A DNA stretch of 64,000 nucleotides. Origin: Psychroserpens luteus (GTDB lineage Bacteria; Bacteroidota; Bacteroidia; Flavobacteriales; Flavobacteriaceae). Position numbers and translations under genes: made by a program. The notes below the pieces were generated by a model, which saw only the letters and a list, made by a program, of their open reading frames with translations, was not told where the DNA came from and made no database searches. The stretch is from assembly GCF_015319355.1 (NCBI RefSeq), contig NZ_JADILU010000003.1:124001-188000 (forward strand), written 5' to 3'. Below, in pieces: positions 27,514-37,177 of this stretch (the stretch's first letter is position 1; every line of letters starts with the position of its first letter).

Positions 27514-30500
27514 GTGATATTCAACGAAGACTCAAGAGTTAAAATCCCTTCTATATTACACTTAATTCAATTAGGTTATACATACCTTTCTTTGAAGGAT
27601 AGCCAATGGGATGAAAACACCAATATTTTTACATCTATTTTTAAAGAACAACTTCAAAAAATAAATCCTAAGTTATCAGAAAAGGATATTCAAAAAGTAT
27701 ATGATGATATTTCTATTTCCTTAGAAAATGAAGATTTAGGACGTGCTTTTTATAATAAACTCATAGATCAATCAGGTGTTAAGCTGATCGATTTTGAAAA
27801 TTTCGATAATAATACGTTTCATGTGGTTACAGAATTACCATATAAGAAAGACGATGAAACCTTTAGACCAGACATTATTCTGTTAATTAACGGAATGCCT
27901 TTGGTGTTTATTGAAGTTAAAAAACCGAATAATAGAGAAGGTATTTCCGCAGAGCACAATAGAATGCAACGCCGTTTTCAGAATAAGAAGTTCCGAAAAT
28001 TCATCAACCTAACACAACTCATGGTGTTTTCTAATAACATGAAGTATAGTGAGGACGATACACAAATGCTAGAAGGTGCATTTTATAGTACTACAAATTA
28101 TAGAAAACCAATATTCAATTATTTTAGAGAAGAAGAAACCTTCGATTTAAATACGATATTAAAACCTTTATCAGAAGAGGATGAAACCTTTGTTTTAAAA
28201 GACACCAATCTTTTAAGTATTAAAAATTCAAAGGAATATCAATCTAATAGAAAACCTACAACAGCAACCAATTCTATTTCGACATCTTTATTTCAACGCG
28301 ATCGTTTAAAGTTTATTTTACGATATGCTTTTGCTTATGTTGAAGAAGAAAAAGGGTTAGAGAAACACATTATGCGTTATCCACAACTATTTGCTACCAA
28401 AGCGATAGAAAACAAGTTGGAAAACGGTATTAAAAAAGGAATTATTTGGCATACACAAGGTTCTGGTAAAACAGCATTGGCATTCTTTAACGTTAAGCAT
28501 TTAACACATTACTTTCAGCAGAAAACTATCATACCTAAGTTTTACTTTATTGTAGACCGTTTAGATTTGTTGGTGCAAGCTGCAAAAGAATTTAATGCGC
28601 GTGGTTTAAAAGTACACACCATAGATAGTAGAGATGCTTTTAGTAGAGATATTAAATCAACCCAAGTTATTCATAACGATTCTGGAAAAGCAGAAATAAC
28701 AGTTGTTAATATTCAAAAGTTTAAAGACGATCCCGATGTTATTAAAAACAACGATTACAATTTAAGTATACAGCGTGTTTTCTTTTTGGATGAAGTACAC
28801 CGTAGTTATAATCCTAAAGGTAGTTTTTTAGCCAATTTAGAATTAGCTGATAAACATTCTATTAAAATAGGTTTAACAGGAACACCATTGTTAGGTTCAG
28901 AATATAATTCTAAAACCTTATTTGGTGATTATATTCATAAATACTACTATAATTTATCTATTAAAGATGGTTACACTTTACGATTAATCCGTGAAGAAAT
29001 TGAAACCAATTATAAGCTTGTATTACAAGAAGCTTTAGAAAATATTAAAGTATTACAAGGTAATATTGATAAGAAAAAACTCTTTGCCGATCATCGTTTT
29101 GTAGAACCTATGCTAGACTATATTGTGAAAGATATGGAACAAGCTAGAATTTCTATGGGAGATAATAGTATTGGTGGTATGGTGGTTTGTGATTCGTCTG
29201 ACCAAGCTAAAATGATGTATGACATTTTTCAAGACACTTACGCAGACAAATCAGCTTCTTTATTCAATCATGCAGCAGAAGAACCTGCAAGTTATGGCAA
29301 GAAGAAAAAGGAGGAAAGTAAAGTAAATACTGCACAAGTTATTTTGCATGATATTGGCACCAAGCAAGACCGAAGAGATTGGGTATCCGATTTTAAAGCA
29401 GGTAAACTCGATTTGCTATTTGTGTATAATATGTTACTTACTGGTTTTGATGCCAAACGTTTAAAGAAACTTTATATAGGTAGAAAAATAAAATCGCATA
29501 ATTTATTACAAACACTAACACGTGTAAATAGAACGTATAAGGCGCACAAATATGGATTTGTAGTTGATTTTGCAGACATTCAAAAAGAGTTTGATAAAAC
29601 CAATCAAGATTATTTTAACGAGTTGCAAAGTGAGCTGGGAGATGAAATGCAGCATTACTCAAATCTGTTTAAAAAGCCAGAGGAAATAAAACAGGAGATT
29701 GAAGAAATAAAAGATGTGCTTTTCAAATTCAATACTGAAAACGCGACTGTTTTTGGGGATCAAATTTCTGAAATTAATGATCGTACAGAAATACGTCAAA
29801 TAGCAAAAGCCTTAAATAATTCTAAAGAGTTATATAATCTAATCCGTTTATCTGGTAATTTTGAATTACTCGAAAAATTAGACTTTAGAGCACTTTCTGT
29901 TTTAGCACGATTAACCAATGATAGACTAGCGTTAATAAATACCAGAATAGCATTAGAAAATAATGTAGATACCGAAAACATTTTAAACACTGCCTTAGAA
30001 GATGTTATTTTCGCTTTTACCAAAGTCAAGGAGGAAGAGATGGTATTGGCAGATGAACTTAAAAACACCTTAGGTAGAACACGTGAAATGTTAGCAGGAA
30101 ATTTCGATCAGAAAGACCCAAGTTTTGTATCGCTTAAAGAAGAGTTAGAACGTTTGTTTAAGAAGAAAAATTTAAGCGAGGTTACCAAGGAAGAAATGGA
30201 AGCCAACATAAAAGCGTTAAATGCTATTTATGATAAAGCTAAAAAACTAGAACGCGAAAACCAGTTATTAAAAGCGAAATATGATTACGATGCTAAGTAT
30301 GCACGCATCCATAAGCGTTTAATGGAAAAAGACCCCTTAACCGATAGTGAACGCAAATTGTTTAATGCTTTAAAAGGATTAAAATCAGCAGTAGATACTG
30401 AAATTCAGCAAAACTCTAAAATTTTAGAAAACGAGAGCTATGTAGAAAAAATGATGATGCGTTTAGTCGTTAGCCAATTTAAAAAAGAACAAAAAATAGA

Positions 30501-30582
30501 TATTAATACTACCGATGTAAGGCGTATTAATAGTTTGATAGTAAAAGAATATATGAACGAATACAACGGATACGTTGCATAA
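27514..30582 (+). CDS. hsdR: type I restriction enzyme, R subunit
   Basis: A 1022-residue HsdR starting at GTG, which cuts unmodified DNA after ATP-driven translocation. The start matches the family (FNEDSRVKIPSILHL). The N-terminal PD-(D/E)XK nuclease has Asp120 (FRPDIILL) and Glu134-x-Lys136 (FIEVKKP). The motor has Walker A (HTQGSGKTALAFF, about residue 315), box II (FFLDEVHRSY), motif III (GLTGTP) and the motif VI region (LLQTLTRVNRTY). The C-terminal 300 residues are a coiled-coil-rich HsdM-binding part. It is first in an unusual R-M-S order, with hsdM 8 nt downstream. Complete and apparently functional. Confidence 0.96.
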   Translation: MIFNEDSRVKIPSILHLIQLGYTYLSLKDSQWDENTNIFTSIFKEQLQKINPKLSEKDIQKVYDDISISLENEDLGRAFYNKLIDQSGVKLIDFENFDNNTFHVVTELPYKKDDETFRPDIILLINGMPLVFIEVKKPNNREGISAEHNRMQRRFQNKKFRKFINLTQLMVFSNNMKYSEDDTQMLEGAFYSTTNYRKPIFNYFREEETFDLNTILKPLSEEDETFVLKDTNLLSIKNSKEYQSNRKPTTATNSISTSLFQRDRLKFILRYAFAYVEEEKGLEKHIMRYPQLFATKAIENKLENGIKKGIIWHTQGSGKTALAFFNVKHLTHYFQQKTIIPKFYFIVDRLDLLVQAAKEFNARGLKVHTIDSRDAFSRDIKSTQVIHNDSGKAEITVVNIQKFKDDPDVIKNNDYNLSIQRVFFLDEVHRSYNPKGSFLANLELADKHSIKIGLTGTPLLGSEYNSKTLFGDYIHKYYYNLSIKDGYTLRLIREEIETNYKLVLQEALENIKVLQGNIDKKKLFADHRFVEPMLDYIVKDMEQARISMGDNSIGGMVVCDSSDQAKMMYDIFQDTYADKSASLFNHAAEEPASYGKKKKEESKVNTAQVILHDIGTKQDRRDWVSDFKAGKLDLLFVYNMLLTGFDAKRLKKLYIGRKIKSHNLLQTLTRVNRTYKAHKYGFVVDFADIQKEFDKTNQDYFNELQSELGDEMQHYSNLFKKPEEIKQEIEEIKDVLFKFNTENATVFGDQISEINDRTEIRQIAKALNNSKELYNLIRLSGNFELLEKLDFRALSVLARLTNDRLALINTRIALENNVDTENILNTALEDVIFAFTKVKEEEMVLADELKNTLGRTREMLAGNFDQKDPSFVSLKEELERLFKKKNLSEVTKEEMEANIKALNAIYDKAKKLERENQLLKAKYDYDAKYARIHKRLMEKDPLTDSERKLFNALKGLKSAVDTEIQQNSKILENESYVEKMMMRLVVSQFKKEQKIDINTTDVRRINSLIVKEYMNEYNGYVA

Positions 30583-30590
30583 CATAAAAT

Positions 30591-32216
30591 ATGACAAGCA
30601 CCACACAATTTGAAACCCAAACCAAAGCGCTCATAGACGACCTTAAAAGTGTCTGTGCCAATTACGGTTTAGGAAATGACGGAAACGAATTTAAAATAAT
30701 AACCCAAGTCTTTCTATATAAATTCTTAAACGATAAATACGTTTACGAGTTAAAACAACTAGAACCAGATTTAGCCAAAGCAGATAATTTTGACGAAGCC
30801 TTAAAAAAGTATTCTGATGATGATTTAGAAATGCTAACCATGCAAATTAGTGAAAACACCGCACGTATTGCACCAAAAAACTTATTGTCGCGATTATTCG
30901 AGCAGCAAAACAAAGATCAATTTGCCGATATTTTTGATGAAACCTTAGTAAGCGTAGCCAAAGACAATATCGATATTTTCTCAGTACTCACACAAGGTGG
31001 CGAAAAAGTGGTACTATTCGAAAACCTAAGTAAATACGTAACCGATAATAAAGATGCCTTTTGTAAAGCTTTAGTAAATAAATTGGTTGGTTTTAGTTTT
31101 GAGCATATATTCACTCAGAAATTTGACTTTTTCGCAGCTATTTTCGAGTATTTAATAAAAGATTATAACACAAATAGTGGCGGTAAATACGCCGAGTATT
31201 TTACACCACATGCTGTAGCAAAAATTATGGCAGCTTGTTTGGTAACAGATACTAACGTAAACAATGCAACCTGTTACGACCCAAGTGCAGGATCTGGAAC
31301 GCTGTTAATGAATATTGCCCACGCCATTGGCGAAGATAAGTGTACCATTTACTCGCAAGATATTTCGCAAAAATCATCGGCGTTACTACGTTTAAATTTA
31401 ATTTTAAACAATCTGGTACATTCCATACAAAACATAATACAAGGCAATACCATTTTAAGTCCGTACCACAAACAAGATAACGGACAATTAGAACAGTTTG
31501 ATTATATAGTTTCTAACCCACCATTTAAATTAGATTTTAGTGATTACAGCGCAGATTTAGATAGTAAAGCCAATAAGGAACGCTTTTTTGCAGGAATCCC
31601 AAATATTCCAAAAAGCAAGAAAGATTCCATGGCTATTTACTTGTTGTTTATACAGCACATTATGCACAGTTTAACCGCAAAAGGTAAAGCAGCTATTGTG
31701 GTGCCAACAGGTTTTATTACCGCACAATCTGGTATAGATAAAAAAATTAGGCAAAAACTAGTAGAAAGTAAAATGCTTGCTGGTGTAGTGTCTATGCCAT
31801 CTAACATATTCGCCACCACAGGAACCAACGTAAGTATTCTGTTTTTAGATAAAACCAATACGAAGGATGTGGTGTTGGTAGATGCCTCTAATTTAGGAAC
31901 CAAAGTAAAAGAAGGTAAAAACCAAAAAACCGTTTTAAGCGACGCTGAAGAACAACAAATAATAGATGTGTTTAATGCCAAAGAAGCTAAAGACGATTTT
32001 TCTGTAGTAGTTTCTTATGAAGACATTAAAGCCAAAAATTACAGCCTAAGTGCAGGACAATATTTTGAAGTTAAAATTGAATATATAGATATTACTGCGG
32101 AAGAATTTACAACTAAAATGAACGGTTTTGAAAGTAATTTAGAAAGCTTGTTTGCAGAATCAAAAAGTTTAGAAAAAGAAATTCAGAATAATTTGAAAGG
32201 CTTGAAGTATGAATAA
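30591..32216 (+). CDS. hsdM: type I DNA N6-adenine methyltransferase, M subunit
   Basis: A 541-residue HsdM that protects host DNA by adenine-N6 methylation together with HsdS. The N-terminal helical domain (about 1-170) precedes the SAM-binding motif I (CYDPSAGSGTLLMN, about 224) and catalytic motif IV NPPF (YIVSNPPFKLDF, about 306). The methylase's C-terminal helix contacts HsdS. Its last 8 nt overlap the hsdS start, so translation is coupled. Length is typical. Confidence 0.96.
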   Translation: MTSTTQFETQTKALIDDLKSVCANYGLGNDGNEFKIITQVFLYKFLNDKYVYELKQLEPDLAKADNFDEALKKYSDDDLEMLTMQISENTARIAPKNLLSRLFEQQNKDQFADIFDETLVSVAKDNIDIFSVLTQGGEKVVLFENLSKYVTDNKDAFCKALVNKLVGFSFEHIFTQKFDFFAAIFEYLIKDYNTNSGGKYAEYFTPHAVAKIMAACLVTDTNVNNATCYDPSAGSGTLLMNIAHAIGEDKCTIYSQDISQKSSALLRLNLILNNLVHSIQNIIQGNTILSPYHKQDNGQLEQFDYIVSNPPFKLDFSDYSADLDSKANKERFFAGIPNIPKSKKDSMAIYLLFIQHIMHSLTAKGKAAIVVPTGFITAQSGIDKKIRQKLVESKMLAGVVSMPSNIFATTGTNVSILFLDKTNTKDVVLVDASNLGTKVKEGKNQKTVLSDAEEQQIIDVFNAKEAKDDFSVVVSYEDIKAKNYSLSAGQYFEVKIEYIDITAEEFTTKMNGFESNLESLFAESKSLEKEIQNNLKGLKYE

Positions 32217-33459
32217 ATTGTTACTGAAAGATTGTTGTGGTTTTCAAGAAGGATATGTAAACCCTACCCAGAAAAATAGAGATTTTTTTGATGGACCTAT
32301 TAAATGGCTACGCGCTTCAGATTTAAATGATGGAATTGTAAATGACACTGAAAAAACATTATCTCAATTAGGGTTTGATAGTGCAGGAAAAAGTTCGTTT
32401 CTATTTAAGCCTCATACCATTGCAATTAGTAAATCTGGTACCATAGGGAAATTAGGAATACTCAATGATTATATGTGTGGTAATCGCGCAGTTATTAATA
32501 TAGATGTAAAAGATAGTATTGCTGATTTAAAATATGTGTTTTATACTTTAAAATATAAAAAGAATGAGATATTAGGAAAAGCAGGAGGGAGTATTCAAAA
32601 GAATTTATATATATCAGCCTTAGAAACTATTTCTTTAAATCATTTAGAGTTATCAACCCAAAAACAAATAGCCAAAGTCCTTTCCGATTTAGATGCCAAA
32701 ATAGAAGTCAACAACAACATAAACCAAGAATTAGAAGCGATGGCAAAAACGCTTTACGATTATTGGTTTGTGCAATTCGATTTTCCAGATGCTAATGGTA
32801 AACCTTATAAATCGTCTGGTGGTAAAATGGTTTTTAATGAAGCTTTGAAACGTGAGATTCCTGAGGGTTGGGAGGTTGACAATTTATTAAGTATTGCTGA
32901 TTTTCAAAATGGTTTGGCATGTCAAAAGTATAGACCAATAAATGAAGATTTTTTGAGAGTAATCAAGATTAAAGATATGAAAGAAGGTTTTTCAGAAAAA
33001 ACTGAAAAAGTAAGACCTGATGTTCCTGACAAAATTAAAATTTTTAATGGAGATATATTATTCTCTTGGTCGGCTTCACTTGAAGTTATTCAATGGTCAG
33101 GAGGGAATGGAGCTTTAAATCAACACATTTTTAAAGTTACTTCTGAAAAATACCCTAAATCATATTACTACTTTGAGTTACTTAATTATTTGCAACATTT
33201 TAAAATGCAAGCTGAATTACGAAAAACCACTATGGGACACATTACCCAAGAGCATTTAAAACAAAGTAGAATTACTATTCCTTCAATAGATTTAATTAAT
33301 AAGTTAGATGAAATTATAAACCCAATTTTAAATAAACAAGTAAAACTTAATGAAGAAAACCAAAAGCTCTCAGAGCTTAGGGATTGGTTATTACCTATGT
33401 TAATGAATGGGCAGGTTACAGTTGGTGAGGAGGGAGAAAAATATAAAACCAAAAAGTAA
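32209..33459 (+). CDS. hsdS: type I specificity subunit
   Basis: A 416-residue HsdS with two target-recognition domains: TRD1 about residues 1-150, central conserved helices (STQKQIAKVLSDLDAKIEVN ... AMAKTLYDYWFVQFDFP), TRD2 about 215-365, and a closing helix (LSELRDWLLPMLMNGQV). The TRDs define a bipartite recognition sequence that cannot be predicted from sequence alone. It overlaps hsdM by 8 nt and is followed after 2 nt by an ATPase gene, so the accessory defence genes belong to the same operon. Confidence 0.95.
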   Translation: MNKLLLKDCCGFQEGYVNPTQKNRDFFDGPIKWLRASDLNDGIVNDTEKTLSQLGFDSAGKSSFLFKPHTIAISKSGTIGKLGILNDYMCGNRAVINIDVKDSIADLKYVFYTLKYKKNEILGKAGGSIQKNLYISALETISLNHLELSTQKQIAKVLSDLDAKIEVNNNINQELEAMAKTLYDYWFVQFDFPDANGKPYKSSGGKMVFNEALKREIPEGWEVDNLLSIADFQNGLACQKYRPINEDFLRVIKIKDMKEGFSEKTEKVRPDVPDKIKIFNGDILFSWSASLEVIQWSGGNGALNQHIFKVTSEKYPKSYYYFELLNYLQHFKMQAELRKTTMGHITQEHLKQSRITIPSIDLINKLDEIINPILNKQVKLNEENQKLSELRDWLLPMLMNGQVTVGEEGEKYKTKK

Positions 33460-33461
33460 TA

Positions 33462-35381
33462 ATGGAGTTGTTAGCAATATATATAGATAATCATTTCTTA
33501 CTACAAAAGTCTGAATATTTTAATTTTGGTGGAGCCTTTATTTTCGATTTTAAGCTAATTGATGATAAGTTAATTATTGATAAAAAAGAAAACCCAAAAT
33601 TTATTAAGAATTTTTTTGAGGACAGAATTTCTAACATAAGTGCTATTGTTGGGAATAATGGTGTTGGCAAATCTTCTATAATGAGGGTACTTAATAGAGA
33701 ATCAGATCATAACATCATTTCTATCTATGTTGATGGTGAAAATATAATTATCAAAGATCAAGCAGGAATTGAGTTTAATACTAATTTCGAATATGAAAAT
33801 TATGGAAATGAACATGAATTATATCCTCTTTACTATTCCACACATATTGATTATAACTTAAAAAATATTCAAAGCCCAATTAGTCAATCTAATTTAATTC
33901 ATGACAGTTTAGAAGATTATTATTACAATACTATTCTTCGGCAAGTATTCTTTTTAAATCAAAAAGGGCAATTCCTTGAAAAAAATTATAAAGATCTTCC
34001 TTTTTATGAAAACCTAATAATTAAGGTTAATCAGGTAGATAAATCAACATTTCTAAATTCAGATTTTTACAGAAATGCAACAATTGGCAAATCTATTACT
34101 AAGCAATTAGACATGCTTTGGAATCATTATGCAATATCTAATGAAGATTCAATTCATGGCAATTTCAATTTTCTAAACAATTTTGAAGTATTTATTCTTT
34201 CTTTATTGGTGTCTGATGATACATACATGCAAACCAATGATAACGGAGCCTCTATAGGTTTTGAAGAGGTTTTAAATCAAGATGATTTTCAGGCTAAATT
34301 AGAAATGTTTTTAAGTAAACGATTAGATAATATAGATGGTGCATTATATGAGACATTAAAAAGCTCTGTTGGAGTAAACTTCACTAATACAACAAAACTT
34401 ATTGAAAAAATAAAGACTTATCCAATTATAAAAATAGCTGGAGGGTTTGAATTTGAAAAAATGAAAACTCATGCCATTCAAACAATAAAACGCTATACAG
34501 CAATTTGGGAACTTTATAATTTCATATCGTTGAATACAGAAGTATTCATTTTTGATAAGCCAAATGAAATAAACTTATCTGTTAAAAAAGATACTTCAGA
34601 AGATTTTTTAAAGACATTTTTCGAATTATATCAAAAAGCACATGAGTCTATTCAATATATACAGTTTGAATTTAGAATATTTAATATTTTTCCTCAAAAG
34701 AAACTTTCTACAGGAGAGCAATCCTTGTTGAATTTTTATAGTTCTATTTATTCGTTTGTTGGTAAAAGGGAACAGCATTTAAGACAACATAAGCAATATT
34801 TATTATTGCTAGATGAACCTGAGACAGGATATCATGCAACTTGGAAGAAAAAATTCATCAAATCTATTACTGAAATTCTACCGGAACTATTTAATGAATT
34901 AAGTCAAAATCCAACAATCCAAATTATTTTTACGACACACGATGCATTAACACTATCTGATATTCCGAATGACAATATTACTTATTTAAAAAAACTTGAA
35001 GATTCAAGTATCAAAGTTTTTAAGAGTGATGATATTGAAAAACCACAAAAGTCTTTTGGTGCTAACATTACAGATTTACTGGCTGATTCTTTTTTTGTTG
35101 ATGATGGCTTAATGGGAGATTTTGCAAAAGAAAAAATTCAAAAGACAATAAGTTGGCTTAATTCATTTATTAATGACGAGAAAGTGAATCCTGAAGTTTC
35201 AGAGGATATCATAATGCATCATGAAAGCATAATTGAAATAATAGATGAACCTTTATTACATTATAAGCTCACAGAGATGTTTCAAACCGTTTTTACTAAT
35301 AGAATAGATAAAGTAGACGCAGAAAAACAAATAAGAGATTTAGCTCACAAAGCAGGACTTAATTTAAAAGATTTAACTTAG
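33462..35381 (+). CDS. AAA ATPase, Septu PtuA-like
   Basis: A 639-residue ABC/SMC-like ATPase of the AAA_21 type. Walker A is at residues 64-72 (GNNGVGKSS), the signature-like KLSTGEQSLLNFYSS at about 418, Walker B LLLLDEPETGYH at about 449 and the switch His in IIFTTHD at about 490. The middle 300 residues are helical. The next gene, with no gap, encodes an HNH nuclease; an ATPase plus HNH pair is the layout of Septu (PtuA/PtuB) and related anti-phage systems, in which the ATPase controls the nuclease. Septu membership is inferred from pairing and motifs. Confidence 0.85.
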   Translation: MELLAIYIDNHFLLQKSEYFNFGGAFIFDFKLIDDKLIIDKKENPKFIKNFFEDRISNISAIVGNNGVGKSSIMRVLNRESDHNIISIYVDGENIIIKDQAGIEFNTNFEYENYGNEHELYPLYYSTHIDYNLKNIQSPISQSNLIHDSLEDYYYNTILRQVFFLNQKGQFLEKNYKDLPFYENLIIKVNQVDKSTFLNSDFYRNATIGKSITKQLDMLWNHYAISNEDSIHGNFNFLNNFEVFILSLLVSDDTYMQTNDNGASIGFEEVLNQDDFQAKLEMFLSKRLDNIDGALYETLKSSVGVNFTNTTKLIEKIKTYPIIKIAGGFEFEKMKTHAIQTIKRYTAIWELYNFISLNTEVFIFDKPNEINLSVKKDTSEDFLKTFFELYQKAHESIQYIQFEFRIFNIFPQKKLSTGEQSLLNFYSSIYSFVGKREQHLRQHKQYLLLLDEPETGYHATWKKKFIKSITEILPELFNELSQNPTIQIIFTTHDALTLSDIPNDNITYLKKLEDSSIKVFKSDDIEKPQKSFGANITDLLADSFFVDDGLMGDFAKEKIQKTISWLNSFINDEKVNPEVSEDIIMHHESIIEIIDEPLLHYKLTEMFQTVFTNRIDKVDAEKQIRDLAHKAGLNLKDLT

Positions 35382-36386
35382 ATGATTTATTTAGGAGAGC
35401 AGCTAGATGCATTAAATAAATTTAAACCATTAGTTACTTGTTGGTTTAATATTAAGCGCTTGGGCAATGCTCGAAAAGGAGATGTAAATGGTTATCAGTG
35501 CGTTGATAAAAATTGTAGAATTTGCAATAGCAAAATAGAAAAGTTAAATAATACGGTAATTGATTATACAGATTATCTAAATTTTATTTGCCCATATCTA
35601 AATCGTATTATTGAGTGCAAACCAAATGAAATAATTTCCTTGCAGGATGAAATTAAAGATGAATGGTTAAAAATTGGTTTAGGCACCGAAGATCATTTAA
35701 AAGAAAAAAGCAAGCATGTCTTTACTGTAAAAGGATATAAAGAATGGTTTACTAACGGTAGTATAAATTATTCTCTCGCAGAATGGTTAGATAAACATAC
35801 ATGTGTTTATTGTAATCGACAATACATTTTTACAACTCGTAAAATAGGAGAAAAAAGAGGTGTAACTTGTCAGTTTGATCATTGGTTTGACAAAGGTTCT
35901 AGACCTTTATTTGCGCTTTCTTTCTATAATCTAATCCCTTCATGCTCAGTATGTAATTCTTCTGTAAAATCTAGAACTCACTTTAATACAGATGATTATT
36001 TACATCCATATATTGATAAAGATATTTCTTCAAGATTTAAATTCTCTTCTATTCCAAATACAGCAACTCAATACGGTATTACCTTTTTGAATGAAAACAA
36101 AATGGATGCTAAGACAAAAAAAACATTAGAAGGACTGGGAACTAAATTAGTTTATAGTAAACACAGTGAAAAGGAACTTCAAGATTTAATTGATTTAAGG
36201 ATGAAGTATTCTGATAATTACTTAAAGAACTTATTAGAAAATACATTTAAGAATGAGTTGTATATGACAAAAGAAGAAAAATATAGATTAATTTTTGGAA
36301 TAGAATTGTCAGAGGATAACATGCATAAACGTCCTTTTAGTAAATTTAAAAAAGACATTATAGATGAATTATTAAGGATTAAATAA
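35382..36386 (+). CDS. HNH nuclease, Septu PtuB-like
   Basis: A 334-residue protein with a zinc-supported HNH fold. CVYCNRQYIF (about residue 141), then FDHWFDKG (DH, about 167) and NLIPSCSVCNSS (about 185) give the usual CxxC...DH...N...CxxC arrangement of the family. A second Cys cluster (CVDKNCRICN, about residue 44) may bind another zinc. The start codon directly follows the ATPase stop. It is probably the effector that cuts DNA or RNA when its partner ATPase is triggered. Confidence 0.85.
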   Translation: MIYLGEQLDALNKFKPLVTCWFNIKRLGNARKGDVNGYQCVDKNCRICNSKIEKLNNTVIDYTDYLNFICPYLNRIIECKPNEIISLQDEIKDEWLKIGLGTEDHLKEKSKHVFTVKGYKEWFTNGSINYSLAEWLDKHTCVYCNRQYIFTTRKIGEKRGVTCQFDHWFDKGSRPLFALSFYNLIPSCSVCNSSVKSRTHFNTDDYLHPYIDKDISSRFKFSSIPNTATQYGITFLNENKMDAKTKKTLEGLGTKLVYSKHSEKELQDLIDLRMKYSDNYLKNLLENTFKNELYMTKEEKYRLIFGIELSEDNMHKRPFSKFKKDIIDELLRIK

Positions 36387-36389
36387 GTA

Positions 36390-37124
36390 ATGATTAGAAC
36401 ATTTCCCCACCTAAAAGCAAAAGAATCTATAGGGTTAGATGTACCAATTTATAGAAACGCCATACAATTAAAAAAAGATGCCCTATTAATTGCACAATCT
36501 AGAAAATCCTATAGCTCTGCAACTTCTTTATTGATTTTAAGTACAGAAGAAGTAATTAAGTCTATTTTGGTTAGACTGCATGCAGAAGGCTATAAAATAT
36601 ATAAAGCAAAAGAAGTTCATAAATTTTTTAGAGACCATAAAATTAGGCATCAGATTGCACAATTAATGGAAATGGGAGTTGGTTTATCAGAGGCTTTAAT
36701 TAAATATGATGAACAGAAACCAACAACTTTTGCTAAAACAAGAGTTAATTGGTTTAACAAATTCATTAACGTCAGTCTAGATATAATAAAAGCATTAGAA
36801 CCTTTATTGCATACTATTAATAAAACCGTAAAATTACAAGGGTTTGATAACTTAAAAAACAAAGGTCTTTATGTGGATTTTCAGGATGTTATACTCTCTC
36901 CACAAATTGAAATAACAGAACATATTTATAATGAAACTTTAGTTATTGCTAACCGTGTTTTTATGTTTAGTAAAGTCCTACGTATTTTACATCACCCTAA
37001 ACTAGAAAACCATATGGATGCGAAAGAGTTAAAAAGAATTAAAGCTGTTTTAAAGAAACTTGTCGACGATCATATAGATGAAATTTCTTTTAAAAAGATG
37101 AATGAAAAAATGAAGGGCTTATAA
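36390..37124 (+). CDS. AbiV-like HEPN protein
   Basis: A 244-residue, mostly helical protein resembling AbiV-family abortive-infection proteins. SSATSLLILSTEEVIKSILV (about residues 42-61) corresponds to the first HEPN helix pair with its conserved Glu, and HKFFRDHKIRHQIAQL (77-92) contains an Rx4-6H motif (Arg81, His87) as expected of a HEPN RNase centre. It follows the HNH gene by 3 nt. Predicted role: toxin-like ribonuclease active on infection; the AbiV name is a pattern match and moderate. Confidence 0.75.
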   Translation: MIRTFPHLKAKESIGLDVPIYRNAIQLKKDALLIAQSRKSYSSATSLLILSTEEVIKSILVRLHAEGYKIYKAKEVHKFFRDHKIRHQIAQLMEMGVGLSEALIKYDEQKPTTFAKTRVNWFNKFINVSLDIIKALEPLLHTINKTVKLQGFDNLKNKGLYVDFQDVILSPQIEITEHIYNETLVIANRVFMFSKVLRILHHPKLENHMDAKELKRIKAVLKKLVDDHIDEISFKKMNEKMKGL

Positions 37125-37177
37125 TTAAAGTTTAATAGGACAGAGGTATGGATTTTATAAGAAAAATAATAAAGTAA

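Noticed and set aside
33462-36386. Retron or OLD/Gabija assignment for the ATPase pair
   Set aside because: No reverse transcriptase, non-coding RNA, TOPRIM domain or UvrD-like partner accompanies the ATPase; an HNH partner fits a Septu-like pair better.
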